The notes under the pieces: generated by a model | Told to the model about the DNA's origin: nothing | Databases searched by the model: none | Seen by the model: only the letters and a program-made list of their open reading frames with translations | Shown here: in pieces, positions 32,172-43,264 of the stretch | Layout of the letters: each line of letters starts with the position of its first letter | Numbering within the stretch: position 1 is the stretch's first letter | Origin: Rhizomys pruinosus | Taxonomy: Eukaryota; Chordata; Mammalia; Rodentia; Spalacidae | Direction: 5' to 3' | Assembly (NCBI GenBank): GCA_009823505.1 | Contig: VZQC01009956.1 | Span: 1,763,080 to 1,827,079, forward strand | DNA: 64,000 bases | Translations under genes and position numbers: made by a program

Positions 32172-33734
32172 TCTCTCCCTTCTGATTTTAACTCCACAAG
32201 TTCAGAGGTCATGATAGTAGAAATGTTTAGTGTTTAGTCTGGTCTGAATGGCCATGACTATTTTGTAAAAGCAATAAGCAATATCCATGTGAAGCCAACT
32301 AGCAAGCATCTATGTCCAATTCTTGAACAACCCAGGAGCCCCAAGTCCAGTTTGAGAGGTTCACATACACAACCATGCTGGTCAAATAAAAGTTGATTCA
32401 GTTTTTACTGCATGTCATTTTCTTGCTAAAGGGTGTGGCTGATTTTGTAGGGTATTTGCAATAGATACTCCTGGGGCAACTGCTCCTCTAGCCAAGGATG
32501 ATGGTCTCTGTAACTCTTGTGTTATGATAATGAAGGAGGAATGCATGCTCCAGGTTGGTCTGCTTTTCCCAGGGCATGGTCAAATTCGCTAGTAACCACA
32601 TGACTGCTGGGGTCCTAAGGATATAAAAAAGGTAGTAGCATTGTGGGGTGTAATTCAATTAGAAATATGGTCATGGAAAATTCCATGTTCCACCAGTTCA
32701 TGTGAGTTAGTTAGATGGAACACAAACCAAGTGATTAGGCAAACCTAATAGGAAGCCATTATCTTAATTATTGACTCCTCTCACAACAGGGAAAAGGGGA
32801 AAAATATTGTCATACCAGTTCCTTCCAATTATCAAGTAACAGCTTGGGTGGAGGTAAACAAAACCTGGCTGGCTCTCATTAGGACAAATTGATTGTTAGA
32901 TGCTACTTCAATTTCCAAGGTAAGGCCCTTGGGTAGATTATGGGCATAATCAATATCAAACATCAGAGGCAGGGCACTAGCCCAAGAGGATGCCACCAGA
33001 TACAGTGGGTTGGGCAAATCTGGCAAATTCCGTGGAGGCCTCTGGCTCTATGCCTGTGACTCCAGTGCCTTGAGATCTCCCCATGTCAACCTTAGTGTCA
33101 GCCTCTGGCAGAGTGGCATTCTCTTGGATTTCTTCAACTTTCTGAATGCTCGGATGAGCCAGCTTCTCTACTGGTGGGCCCTGTTCCATCCCTTGCAGTC
33201 TGAGAATGAACACTTCTTGTAGGAACCCAAATGGGTGGGGCTCTGCCTATGGGAAGACACAAGAAAACCCACTTCCCATTGTTAGCAGGGTTCTGGGCCC
33301 TACCATTTTCTTAACCATGGATCTCACCAACTTGCAAATGGCGCCTCATTATGCCTTGTGAGAGTGCTCCAATGCTTATGGACTGGGGTTATCATTTCTG
33401 ATTTCAAAATTGACAGAAAATTCATAGTAAAGAGTGCTTTGCACACAGCATCATGGGGGAGGTGTTACTAGGACTTCCCCTTCTGTTTTTGTACTCTATG
33501 ATATGCATCATTTAGCCATTCCAGACGCCCATGAGACTGCCATATTGCCCACACCAGACAATCTCCTGGAGTGAGAATTATCCCCATTTAGTGGAGGCAG
33601 GGGTAAAATCTAACAGTAAAGGAGCTCAGCAAAGCAGCATTGATTCTTTGAAGGACAATACACAAGTCTTGAATTACACTGAAGAACCAGGAAGACAAGG
33701 TAGGTTTCTTCAAGCAATCAAACAACAGACATAT
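32172..33734 (-). mobile_element. Element III internal region, 3' side
   Basis: Collinear with 6300-7700 and 17150-18600 (for example AACAACCCAGGAGCCCC near 32327). The stretch 33400-33560 corresponds to the integrase area of element II. No open frame or env was recognised. Confidence 0.55.
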
Positions 33735-34309
33735 CTACACCAAGAAGATATAAAGCCATAGGCACAGCCACATAATGGCCTCTGAAGCCTTTTGGAACTG
33801 GTTAAGTAGCAGCATCTGAGGGAGTTTAACAATTGTCATCTGAGGCTGAATCAGTTTAATCTCTAGAATTGACCCCAGAAACTCATAGGGAGGGGTGAAT
33901 TGAATTTTCTCCTGGGAGGTATTTAAATGGGCACTCTCAAGGGCCACTAAGACTTGCAGGAGTAGGGAATCCAGGACCACCCTCTCACAGTGAGCTAGGA
34001 GAATATCATCCATGTAATGGATGACATGAAACCCTGGGATTTTAGAAAACCATTTCAGAACATGACCAATAAAAATCTGACAGATCGTGGGCTGTTTTTC
34101 ATGTGCTGTGGCAGGACTATCCATTGATATCCCTGCCTGGGAGAGGAATGGTTCCTACGAGGGAGAGTAAATGCAAAGTAAGGTCTGTCCTCACATTGCA
34201 GGGAAATAGAAAAGAAACAAACTTTAATATCAAGAATGGTAATGTGTTTGGCCACTGGTATAGATGAGAGCCAAGGAAGTCCAGGTTGATTAGTCCCCAT
34301 CTTTTTCAT
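33735..34309 (-). pseudogene. Class II (betaretrovirus-like) RT remnant
   Basis: Two minus-strand frames (34055-34309 and 33735-34124) cover the RT palm in order. LDIKVCFFSI (motif A) and FAFTLPRRNH come first, then a WIVLPQHMKNSP box (usual form LPQGMxNSP), then HYMDDILLA with the YMDD catalytic box near 34010-34025. A frameshift separates them near 34080. YMDD and the other blocks mark a class II ERV, in contrast with the YIDD of the ERV-L elements. Reverse transcription is the ancestral role; this copy is dead. Confidence 0.87.
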
Positions 34310-35055
34310 TTTATCATTAACAGCCTAAGGGTCATGGAGCATTTGAATCTTTTGAGATTCAAGGAAAATTTATCTAAAAGAATATCTACATATGGCGACT
34401 GTGGACCATCTCTAGAAATGGCTTCACAGAGGTCCTCAATGGTGTTAGAGGCATGAAGATATCAAGGAAGTGGTTGCTGCAGAGTAGGCACAATGTTAAC
34501 AGGAAAAGACTTTAAAGGGGGAGTGGGGCTGAAAGGCTGAGGCAGGCTTGCCCATGAATGATCCTGCAGAGGACAGAAAGTTCCAAAATACTGAGGAGCC
34601 AGTGGATGGCCCTGTCTTAACGGAGCCAAAAGGGCAGTTGTGGATTCAGTACAGGCATAGCCAGAAGGAGCAGGGGCCTAAGAATCCTTAAGATCCAGCA
34701 AAAGAATGGATTCTGGCTCCAGAGCCAAAGCCTCATCAGTGGCAGGAATGGCTCCAGAGTCAGCCCAGGAAGGGGTATTTTTATTTTAATTTTTTTTTAT
34801 TTGAGCTTCTAACATCTCAGAGATATTACTCGGGTTCAGGCCCGAATATTGTGGGAGAATAGTTACAGTGGAGAAGAAAATACATGCAGCAGAGATCCAG
34901 GAGGCACATTGGAGGACAATATCCAGCAGTTGCTCAGCCTGAAGGAGAAGATCCCTGAAAGTTAAGGGCACATTCCCCATCATGGGGGTTTCTGTACCCA
35001 CTGGATAGTTTTAGGCGTCCATGTTTGAAGATACCATTTGTGGGACTGCTGATTC
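34310..35055 (-). mobile_element. Element III internal region next to the 5' LTR
   Basis: Collinear with 15040-15540 and 19290-19740. It would hold the gag start and protease, but only short broken frames remain, and the gap between the LTR and RT is far too short for full gag and protease. An internal deletion is therefore inferred. Confidence 0.5.
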
Positions 35056-35544
35056 TGCATTTGAACAGGGTGAGGAGGATACAGTGTAGGGTTTCTCCAG
35101 TAACACCCCAGAGACCACATCAGAGGGTGCAAATCAGTGAAATCCATTTATTTCCACACAAAGAATAATTTAAATTGGTCTGGAATGGGCAGCCCCTACA
35201 TACCATGACATCACTTCTCAGTGGCCAATCTTTGACCTCCACATTATCACACATCATCCCATCTTGTGGGTGTATTCAGTAAAAGGAGTGTGCTGATAAT
35301 TGAGCTAATCTGTGATTTATGAGTGCAAGGTAGCAGGAAACAGGGGATTCTCTGCATCTTTTGCTCTGCTGAGTGTGCTAAGCAGACTAGTAGCTGGCAT
35401 ATTCTCATGATGTGTCCAGGATTGCTATTCCACATTAGAGAAGTGAGATTTTCACTTAGAGAAGAGAGTATTTTTTCAATTCAACTAGATATAATAATAT
35501 GGATTATTACTTTTGTAGGGGTTAACATTCATTTGTTTTTTTCT

Positions 35545-35655
35545 TTATTTTTTGTGTGAGTGTATTGCCTGCATTTGTGTAAGTGCACCCTTGTCATTCA
35601 ATGCCAGCAGAGGTCAGAGAGGGTGTCAAATTCCTCTGGAACTAGAGTTATGGAT
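35545..35655 (-). mobile_element. Truncated B2 SINE (reverse)
   Basis: The 3' half of a B2 in reverse (plus-strand GTCATTCAATGCCAGCAGAGGTCAGAGAGG, split by changes). The tRNA-like head is missing. Confidence 0.7.
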
Positions 35656-35727
35656 GATATTATCAAGATATTATCAAGACTTGGTTGAAATCACAACCCA
35701 TTTTCTTATGAAATTACAATTTGAAGC

Positions 35728-36839
35728 AACATTGCTGTAGGTTCCTATAAGCAAGGTACCAAAACTCTGTAGGACTCTATTTCAATACAGTTATGCACCT
35801 CTTTTTAAATTATTTTTATTGAAATTTGTGCATACCATAAAATACACCTTTGGCATATTTAGACCCCTCCCTTATATCCACTATTTTACATGTATTCTGT
35901 CATATTTGTTAAAGCCTATCATGTTAGGTTTATATTCCAGATATTCCTCAGCATGAGATCATCTACTAGACCGTGGTCAGCCAATTCAGTATCTCAGTTG
36001 GGGCACCACAGCTTTTTGGCAATAGGATGGCAGTAGCTAACCAATGTGGCTTGCTGTCTGAAAACTTCTTCACTTTTTCCCAAGGACAAATTCACACCTT
36101 CTTATATTAATATTATTTTACTGCCAGAGATTATGATTTTTTCAAGAAAATGGCACTTATAGGATGTTTTTGACCCTAATGAAATTACATTTTCTTCCTC
36201 AAATGAACATTCTAATCTTGGCCAAACATAATTTTATCCTCTCATTTTGTATGTAATACTATCTTATACTAAGCATAATTTCTTCATTTTTAATTTATTA
36301 ATAATTTTATTGAATATTTCAAGAATTTGTACAATGTATTTAATCATATTTACATAGCCTCCCTTATCCACACCTACTCTGACTACCTCTCCATCAATTT
36401 CATATATTCTATTTTTTGTATACTTATTATTGAATCTTTTGTATTTCATACACATCTTAGTCATCTTGGCACCGCTTCCCCACTGGCAACCTCTCATATA
36501 CCCTCCACTGGAATTTATGCATTCTGTCATTTTTCTTAAGGCCTATGATGTCAAGTTAGTGTCCACAGATATCCTTCAGTGCAAGTTTATCCACTGAGGT
36601 ATATTCAGCCTATCTAGAGTCCCTCCCTTTAGAGATAAGCTTTCCCTCACCCAGCAGTAATAAGCTGTCAAAAATTCTTCAATTAAGTTTGGGGTCTCCC
36701 ATTTGCACATTTCTGTGCTGTTTTTTTTCTGCTTGAGTTTGCATGGGTCTTCTGCATGCTGACAACATTGCCCTAGGTTCCTATAAGCAAGGTACCAAAA
36801 CTCTGTAGGACTCTATTTCAATACAGATATGCACCTCTT
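35728..36839. repeat. 76-bp direct repeats flanking a LINE-1 3'-end insert
   Basis: 35728-35803 and 36764-36839 match at 73 of 76 positions and bracket 35804-36763. Confidence 0.9.
35804..36763 (-). mobile_element. LINE-1 3'UTR-like insert(s), reverse
   Basis: Starts with a T-rich tail (TTTTTAAATTATTTTTATTG) and contains a second similar T-rich start near 36285. The contents are non-coding and resemble reversed LINE-1 3' ends. It could be two successive insertions. The flanking 76-bp repeats suggest an unusually long target duplication. Confidence 0.5.
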
Positions 36840-37640
36840 CTCTGGCTTTTACAATGTTTCCATCCTGTGCTCCACAATGATCAAGGCCTGGGTGAGTGGA
36901 GTACAATATAGGAGTCTTGTCCAAAGACCCACACTCTGCTTACTCCTTTTTTCTATACGTTGGCCACTTGTGTCCATTTGTTTACATGGCCCCCTGTTGC
37001 ATGAGAGAACTTCATTGCTGAGAGTTGAGGGATGTATTAATGTTCTTTCTACCCCTTATTATTCCACTATGTCCTGTTAGCCTTAGGTGTAGAGATTGCA
37101 TTGTAGATGTGTCACATTGGCTTAAGCAATTCACAGAAAAATCCCTGTGCATGACCAGTTGCAGAACTCTTTTTTAATTTCCATCTGTTGCAAAAGAAGC
37201 TTTTTTGATGAGTGTTCACGTGGAAACTTTTCTGTAAATTTATGGATGCTATTGTTAATATGGTAAAAAATTACATTTGTCTAGGGATATAAGAGGCATG
37301 GAGTTTTTTCTAAGTTCAATGACCTCTCCACCCATATGTATTTGGCTATCTTTATGGTACTGTACATGAATTTCCTCCCATCGAATGGGCTTTAAGTCCA
37401 ATTAAGTAGCTGTTGATTACCCCCAAGGTAAAAGTGCCACTCACTACTGCCCCAATATAGTTTGCTGTGGCTGGGCTTGGACAATTGACAGATGTTCCCC
37501 TTTAGAAGCTTGTTTAGTGCTCTCGAAAACCATGAGAGCTAGCCTTCAGGGGAGGAGGTTTCCATGTCAGTTCCAGCTCCATTGATCCAAATCCAGTCTC
37601 TGAAATATGTCCCATATTAAGCAATAGAGTTTTTAAATTT
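36840..37640 (-). mobile_element. LINE-1 3'UTR (reverse)
   Basis: Lies directly left of reversed ORF2 end sequence. It is repeated, diverged, at 40495-41000 and 41440-42010 (shared blocks such as TTTAAGTCCAATTNNNNAGCTGNTGATTAC). Confidence 0.6.
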
Positions 37641-38722
37641 ATTGTTTTACATATTTTTGTACAAGATTATGTAACAAATCTAATCTAGACCCGTGTCCCC
37701 TTCCCACCCCCCACCCCACCAGATTCACCCTTTCAGTCAGTTCTTTGATGCAGTCTTTTCTGTTGTTGGTGTTCTTTCCAATATGCATCACTCCCAACAA
37801 GAAATGTTTACCACTAGGTTATTATTGCTAGCATCCACAGATGAGGGATACCATTCATCTTTTGTTTTTCTGGGACTGTGTTACTTCACATACCATAATA
37901 TCTTCCAGTTCCATCCATTTATCTGCAAAGTTCATGTTGTTATCTTTTTTTACTGCTGCATAGAAATCCATTGCGTAGATGTACCACATTTGTGTTGGTT
38001 CCAGTTTTTTCCTATTGTAAATAGAGCTGCAATAAAAGGAGTGGTGACAGGGTTCAGGCTTGTTGAGTTCCGACCTTTAAAGGGAATGCTTCTGTCCTTT
38101 CCCCATTTAGGATGATATTGGCTGTGAGTTTCCTGAATATGGCTTTGATTACATTGAGGAATGATTCCTCCAATCCAATTCCCTCTAGGACTTTAAACAT
38201 GAAGGGATGCTGGATTTTATTAAAGGTTTTTTTCTGCATCAATTGAGATGATTGTGTGGTTTTTGTCTTTCAGTCCATTTATATGTTTGATGATATTTAT
38301 TGATTTTCATATGTTGAATCATCACTGCATTTCTGGTATGAATCCACCTTGGTCATGATGGATGATCTTTCTGATGTGGGTCTCTGTGTGATTTTCAAGT
38401 ATCCTGTTTAGAAGTTATGCATCTGTGTTCATTAATGAGATGGGTCTATAGTATGCCTTTTTGGTTGTATCTCTGCGTGGTTTTGGTATTAGAGTGATTC
38501 TGGCTTCACAGAAGGAATTTGGGAGAATTCCCTCCATTTGTAACTTTCTAAACAATTTGAGTAATAATGGTTGTAAGTGTTTTTGAAATGTTTTATAGAA
38601 TTCTGCTGTGAAACCATCTCGTCCTGAGCTTTTTTTAGTTGGGAGTTTTCTTATTACATCTTCAATTTCTTCATATATTATGGCTCTGTTTAAACTGTCG
38701 ATCTCTTGTTGGTTGAGCTTTG
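37641..38722 (-). pseudogene. LINE-1 ORF2 fragments (reverse)
   Basis: Two ORF2 parts lie in reverse: the C-terminal end (37690-38040) and then, after a deletion, the RT region. The latter includes minus 38054-38242 ([20 protein letters not shown]) and minus 38415-38741 ([17 protein letters not shown]). The FADD box is in the deleted part. It ends at 38722, where MT LTR sequence begins with a GTGA overlap. Confidence 0.88.
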
Positions 38723-40491
38723 GTGAACAGCATTCCTCCACGGCCTGTGCTTCAGCTCCTGCCTCCAGGTTCCTGCCCTGAGTTCCTGCCTTGGGCTCCC
38801 TGAGTGATGAACTGTGACCAAGGAGATGAGGGCTGAATAAATACTTTCCTCCCCAAGTTGGTGTCAGTCAGAGTGTTTTGTCACAGCAATGGAAGACAAA
38901 CTAGAACAGAAATTGGTACAAGAAGAGTGGGGTATTGCTGTGACAGACCTGACCTTGGTGTTTTGGGGAAGGATTGTGGTGGCATTTGGAACTTTGGGCT
39001 GGGAAGATCATTGAATGCCTAAAGATTGTTGCTGTGGAGCTTGGAGCAGTTTTGCTGAAGGATTTGTAGAAGATGGAGGCCTGGCTTGTGAAGTTTCTAG
39101 TTTCAAAGGGCAACAGAGATCATCAGGACTATGTAATCTGTGGGTTCTGGTCAGCTGGGGCTGAAGAATCAGCTGTAAGTAACAAGAGACCAGAACCTGA
39201 AGTGAAATCTTTGTTGTACTGGGACAATTGATGCTGGTTAGTTGGGGCTGAAAAATCAGCTGTAAGTAACAAGAGACCAGCATCACTGTGGTAAAATCTT
39301 CTGGGAAGAAATTCTTCAGGGTCAGCACAGAGAAGCTAGGTTCCAGAAGGGGCCTGAGCCTCCATCTCAAGCCAGAAGCAGGACTTGGTAACGTGTAAGA
39401 GTCTCCTACATGGCTCCAGTGTTGAAATTTGAGGGGGTTACAGAGAGCAGCCGAGGCTTGGCACTGTGAGAGGTCAGGAAAGACCATTGGTGGAAGTGCA
39501 CCTCGGTTGCAGTGAAGACCCCAGGATTGCAGGGGTCATGGAGAGAAGCTGAGGCTTTGCACCAGGAGAGGTCAGAAGAGACCATTGGTGAAGGTGATGC
39601 TTCAGTTTCAGTGGCGACCCCAGCTTTTTGGAGATGCCAGGACCATGGGACGACCACCAAGAGCAGTGGCAAGTGTGGAATGGAGTCAGCCTGGGCCTTC
39701 GAAATGAGCTATGTGTGCCACAGACAGCAGAGTCGGAGACGGGGAGCTGCTGAAACACTTTGGAGCCCAGAAGATCGTGAGTGAATCCCAGGTGTCCAGC
39801 CTTGAGCGACTTGCTGGACTTAGGTATTTTTTGAGAGTGCCTGATTCTTCCCTTTGAAATAAGACAGTACTTGTTTTGGATTTTACAGCAGCCCACAGTT
39901 AAGAGACTTTTAATGGACTGTGAACTTTTATGTGTTTGGGGACATTCTAAGGACTGTGGGGCTTTTAAGTTTGTACTGTCTTAGGTTGTGATTAATGTTA
40001 ACATCATACTTTGGGGATAAGAAGTGGAAAGGTGGTGGTTTAATAGTGATGTATTTTGTGTGTCAAGCTAACATTGGATCAATTGTGCTGGATAGATTTA
40101 GTGTCAACTTGACACACCCGGGTTGAGGAAACCTCAGTTGGGGAATTGGTTCCATTGGATTGGCTTGTGGCCCCGTCTCTGGAGTATTGTCTTGATTGTC
40201 AGGCAGTGTGGGAGAGCCCAGCCCACAATGAGTAGTGCCTCCCTGGGCAGGTTGTTGTGTACCACATAAGAAAGCAGGCTGGGCATGAGCCAGGGGAGCA
40301 AGCCAGTGAACAGCATTCCTCCATGGCCTGTGCTTCAGCTCCTGCCTCCAGGTTCCTGGCCTGAGTTCCTGCCTTGGGCTCCCCGAGTGATGAACTGTGA
40401 CCTAGGAGATGTGAGCTGAATAAACCCTTTCCTCCCCAAGTTGGTGTCGGTAAGAGTGTTTTGTCACAGCAATGGAAGACAAACTAGAACA
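38723..40491 (+). mobile_element. MT-type MaLR, 5' truncated
   Basis: The 5' LTR keeps only its last 186 bases (38723-38908). A Leu-type primer region (TTGGTACAAGAAGAGTGGG) follows near 38913. The internal region runs to 40083 and the complete 3' LTR is 40084-40491. The internal region has no enzyme domain. Two near-identical AATCAGCTGTAAGTAACAAG blocks (39169 and 39255) form a short internal repeat of about 86-bp period. Confidence 0.9.
40084..40491 (+). mobile_element. MT-type MaLR 3' LTR
   Basis: 408 bp, TGTGCTGGATAG to AACTAGAACA, with AATAAA near 40419-40424. It aligns over its full length with the solo LTR at 29603-30010. Confidence 0.93.
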
Positions 40492-42457
40492 TCTATTGTA
40501 AGAGGAACCTTCTTTGATTATTGTTTACATATATTTGTCTGTAAATAAGTGGATTCATGCTTACCATACAGTAAAAATTGTTTCTCTTTGGAATGTTACA
40601 TATACCTTTTCTCTAAGATCTATTACCACGCTAGCCATGTATGTAGTTATGTCTTTAGACTCACAACTGAATTCTCTCCCATTGAAAGGGATTTAAGTAC
40701 AATTAGATAGTTGTTGGTCACTCCCAAGATAAAAATACCACTGCTGCACCAATAGAGTTAGCTTTCTGTGCCAGTCATTGTTGTGGTTATTAAGTTTTAA
40801 ATCTGGGACTGAACCATTGAATAATTTTCTCCGTTATCAACTTGCATAGTATCCTCTGAAACTGTGAGAGTGAATTTTCAAGGAGGAGGCTTCAGGGTCA
40901 CTTCCATTTTCATTACTCCAATTCTTGTGTCCAAAATATGTCCTGTCCACAGCAACAGGGTCTTATCTTCAAGTTCCTGGGAGAAATGAAGGGCCCACCC
41001 AACAGTAATCAGTCTCTAATAGTTCTCAGGCCAGGGCCAGCCCACCACTCATTTCTATCACTTTATTGTGGGACCTCATCTAACTGAGTTGGCATGGGTC
41101 CTGTGCCCAATGCCAGCATTGACTCAAGTTCACATGTGCAAGCTTTCAGTGGCCTGAAAGCCTCTATTCTCTACTTTCATGAACTAGCTCTGGCTCTTGC
41201 AGTCTGTCCACAACTTCTTTTGCAATTATCCCTGAACCATGAGTAGGGAAGTTTTAATATATGAGTTCTATCCATGGACACACTCTGGTGGCTGTCATTC
41301 TCTTAAACTTGGCCAATGATTCCCTTCCATGTACATCACACTTTGTTGTATAAGGAAGGGTCACTGACAAGAATTGAGGAATATGCTCATTTTCTCTCTG
41401 CCACTCATTAATCTATGTTTCATGAGACTTGTCTGGAGCATTGGTCATCTTTCAGATGTATATTCTCTTGTGTCTGACCAGTTGTGGGTTTCTTCAGTAG
41501 TCTCCATTCGTTGCAAAGAGAAGTTTCTTTGATGAGTTGTGTATGATTGTAATATAATATATCCCATTTTTAGTGTATGGTAAGAAATTTCATTGGTCTA
41601 CAGATATGACAGAGATAAGGCCTTCTCTACTACCTATGTCCTCTCCAGCCATGTGTATTTGGCTGAGTTTGCAGTACTACCAATGAGTTCATTACCACTG
41701 AGAGAGTTTTAAGTCCAATTTGACAGCTGCTGATTACTCTCAGGCAATGGTCCCAGTACTTCACCAATAAGGGTAGTTTGCTGTACAGCTCATCATGGTT
41801 AATAGGCTTTAGGGCTGGGTTTTCTTCCTTAGAAGTTTGCATATTATCCAGCATTTTGAATGTTAAGTTCAGGTTAGAAGGTTTAAAGATCAGTTCCTGC
41901 TCCATTACTCTAAGCCCTGTTTCTGAAATATGCCCTGTCTTGACAAGTAGGGTCTTATTTTCTAGTTCTGGAAGAAAATCAAGAGATTTGGCCATAGCCT
42001 GTGTTATTTTAAGAGTCTCTTGGATCACTCTTACAAGCCACTCAAAGGGAGGTGTCTTCTGTCTGGTACTGTGTAACTTGTTATACAGCATCCAGTTAGG
42101 TATACATGTTCACTAATGTTCAAACAGTGTATGTATATTTCTCAGGGCATCTCAGGGGCATCACATAACACTCTTGGTTCCCTGGCCACCCCCAATCCAT
42201 TTATCTCTACTCTTTCTTCTTCCCTTCTCACCTCCCATTCTTCTGAGTTCCATCAACCCTACCAAAACACCTGCATGTCCATCCCTCCTCTCCACTCACC
42301 CTAACCCTTTTGTTTTCCCCACCTGCTCCCTATTAATACCTGTTTCCTACTATTCCCCAATTTTATATTTTTTTCTCTTCCTTTATCTCCATGTATCATT
42401 TCCATTTACTTGGCTCCTAGGGTGACAACAAGAGATATACTCATGTATAGGGCATTG
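40492..42457 (-). mobile_element. LINE-1 3'UTR region (reverse), hosting the ERV-L
   Basis: Non-coding, with two diverged copies of the unit also seen at 37080-37620. The part 42100-42457 is C/T-rich and leads into reversed ORF2 end sequence that resumes at 49021. The ERV-L therefore landed near the 3' end of this LINE-1. Confidence 0.6.
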
Positions 42458-42462
42458 ATGCT
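42458..42462. repeat. ERV-L target-site duplication, left
   Basis: ATGCT, identical to 49016-49020. A five-base duplication fits ERV-L integrase. Confidence 0.93.
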
Positions 42463-42930
42463 TGTATTAGTCAGGGTTCTCTAAAGAAACAGAAGCAACA
42501 GGATGAGTATATATAACTATATACAATTTATTGATTTGCTCACGTGACAGAGCTCAACAGTAGCGCCGAACTGGAGAGGCCGGGAATCCAGGGAACTGCT
42601 CAGTCCGCAAGGCTGGATGTCTCAGGAGTCCCAGTCTAGTGCTGAAGGCCCGAATGGATTCCAGGAGATCTGCCAGTCTCGGTACACGCTGGGATCCGAA
42701 AGGTTGATCACAGCAGCAAGGCAAACTCACCAGATGAGAGAGAGGCAAGCCGCAGGAAGAAGGAAAAGGGACCAGCTCCCGCTGCCGTGGCCTTAAATAC
42801 TGCCTGCCGGCAGAAGGTAACACCCACATTTGGGGTGGGCCATCCGGGTTGAGGTGGTCCAATCAGAAGACCCTTTTCTCTTATTTGTTCCTTAGTCCAG
42901 TCAAGTTGACACCCAGGATTAACCATGACA
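42463..42930 (-). mobile_element. ERV-L 3' LTR
   Basis: 468 bp. On the minus strand it begins TGTCATGGTTAATCC and ends GACTAATACA. A TATA-like TATTTAAGG lies near 42791-42800, a CCAAT-type box near 42860, and AATAAA as reverse TTTATT at 42527-42532. Confidence 0.95.
42527..42532 (-). terminator. ERV-L poly(A) signal
   Basis: AATAAA on the minus strand in the 3' LTR. The equivalent in the 5' LTR is 48611-48616. Confidence 0.75.
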
Positions 42931-42945
42931 AGTCCACCCCTTGTC
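42931..42945 (-). other. ERV-L polypurine tract
   Basis: The minus strand reads CAAGGGGTGGACT directly before the 3' LTR, a purine-rich primer for plus-strand DNA synthesis. One C and two T interrupt it. Confidence 0.65.
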
Positions 42946-43264
42946 AACTTGACACCCAATAAATAGCCTCTGCTTAAATGTCAATTGCAAACGATGGCAG
43001 GGTCATAATTCCACCTAACATGTTATAAGTATCTCATGTGCAATAGCAAAGCATTATATCTTAGAGTAGGTGGTAATGTCCTTGAGAAGAACTTAGTCCT
43101 TCAGTATCTAATAACCTAAATATGACAACACTTAACACATATCTCAGTTGCACATTCAAAGGGGAACACAAGTATCCACTTAATATACATACATATATAC
43201 ATATATATATATACATATATAAACAAGCACATTCTTAACCAAATAGGACGAAGGTTAATATCTA
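42946..43264 (-). mobile_element. ERV-L region between pol and 3' LTR
   Basis: About 320 bases with no env and no open frame of note. It contains a TA/CATA-rich run at about 43184-43222. Confidence 0.8.

Larger units (their letters stand above)
29269..35434 (-). mobile_element. Class II ERV (mys-like) element III with nested insertions
   Basis: The left LTR (29269-29556 continuing at 32072-32171) and right LTR (35056-35434) share TTGAACAGG, GGTCTGGAATGGGCAGCCCC and the block around GAGCAGATTGGTAGC / AAGCAGACTAGTAGC. The internal region is 32172-35055 and contains RT. A MaLR with its own nested MT LTR splits the left LTR. I see no clear 6-bp target duplication, and the borders are set by similarity only. 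Confidence 0.75.

Noticed and set aside
39008..39896. Minus-strand open frames up to 159 codons across the MT MaLR internal region.
   Set aside because: They overlap one another, show no domain, and run opposite to the element's transcription. Chance openness is more likely.
42708..42959. Open frames inside the ERV-L LTRs (also 48811-49104).
   Set aside because: LTR sequence in a non-coding role. The frames are not conserved in the older LTR at 630-1100.
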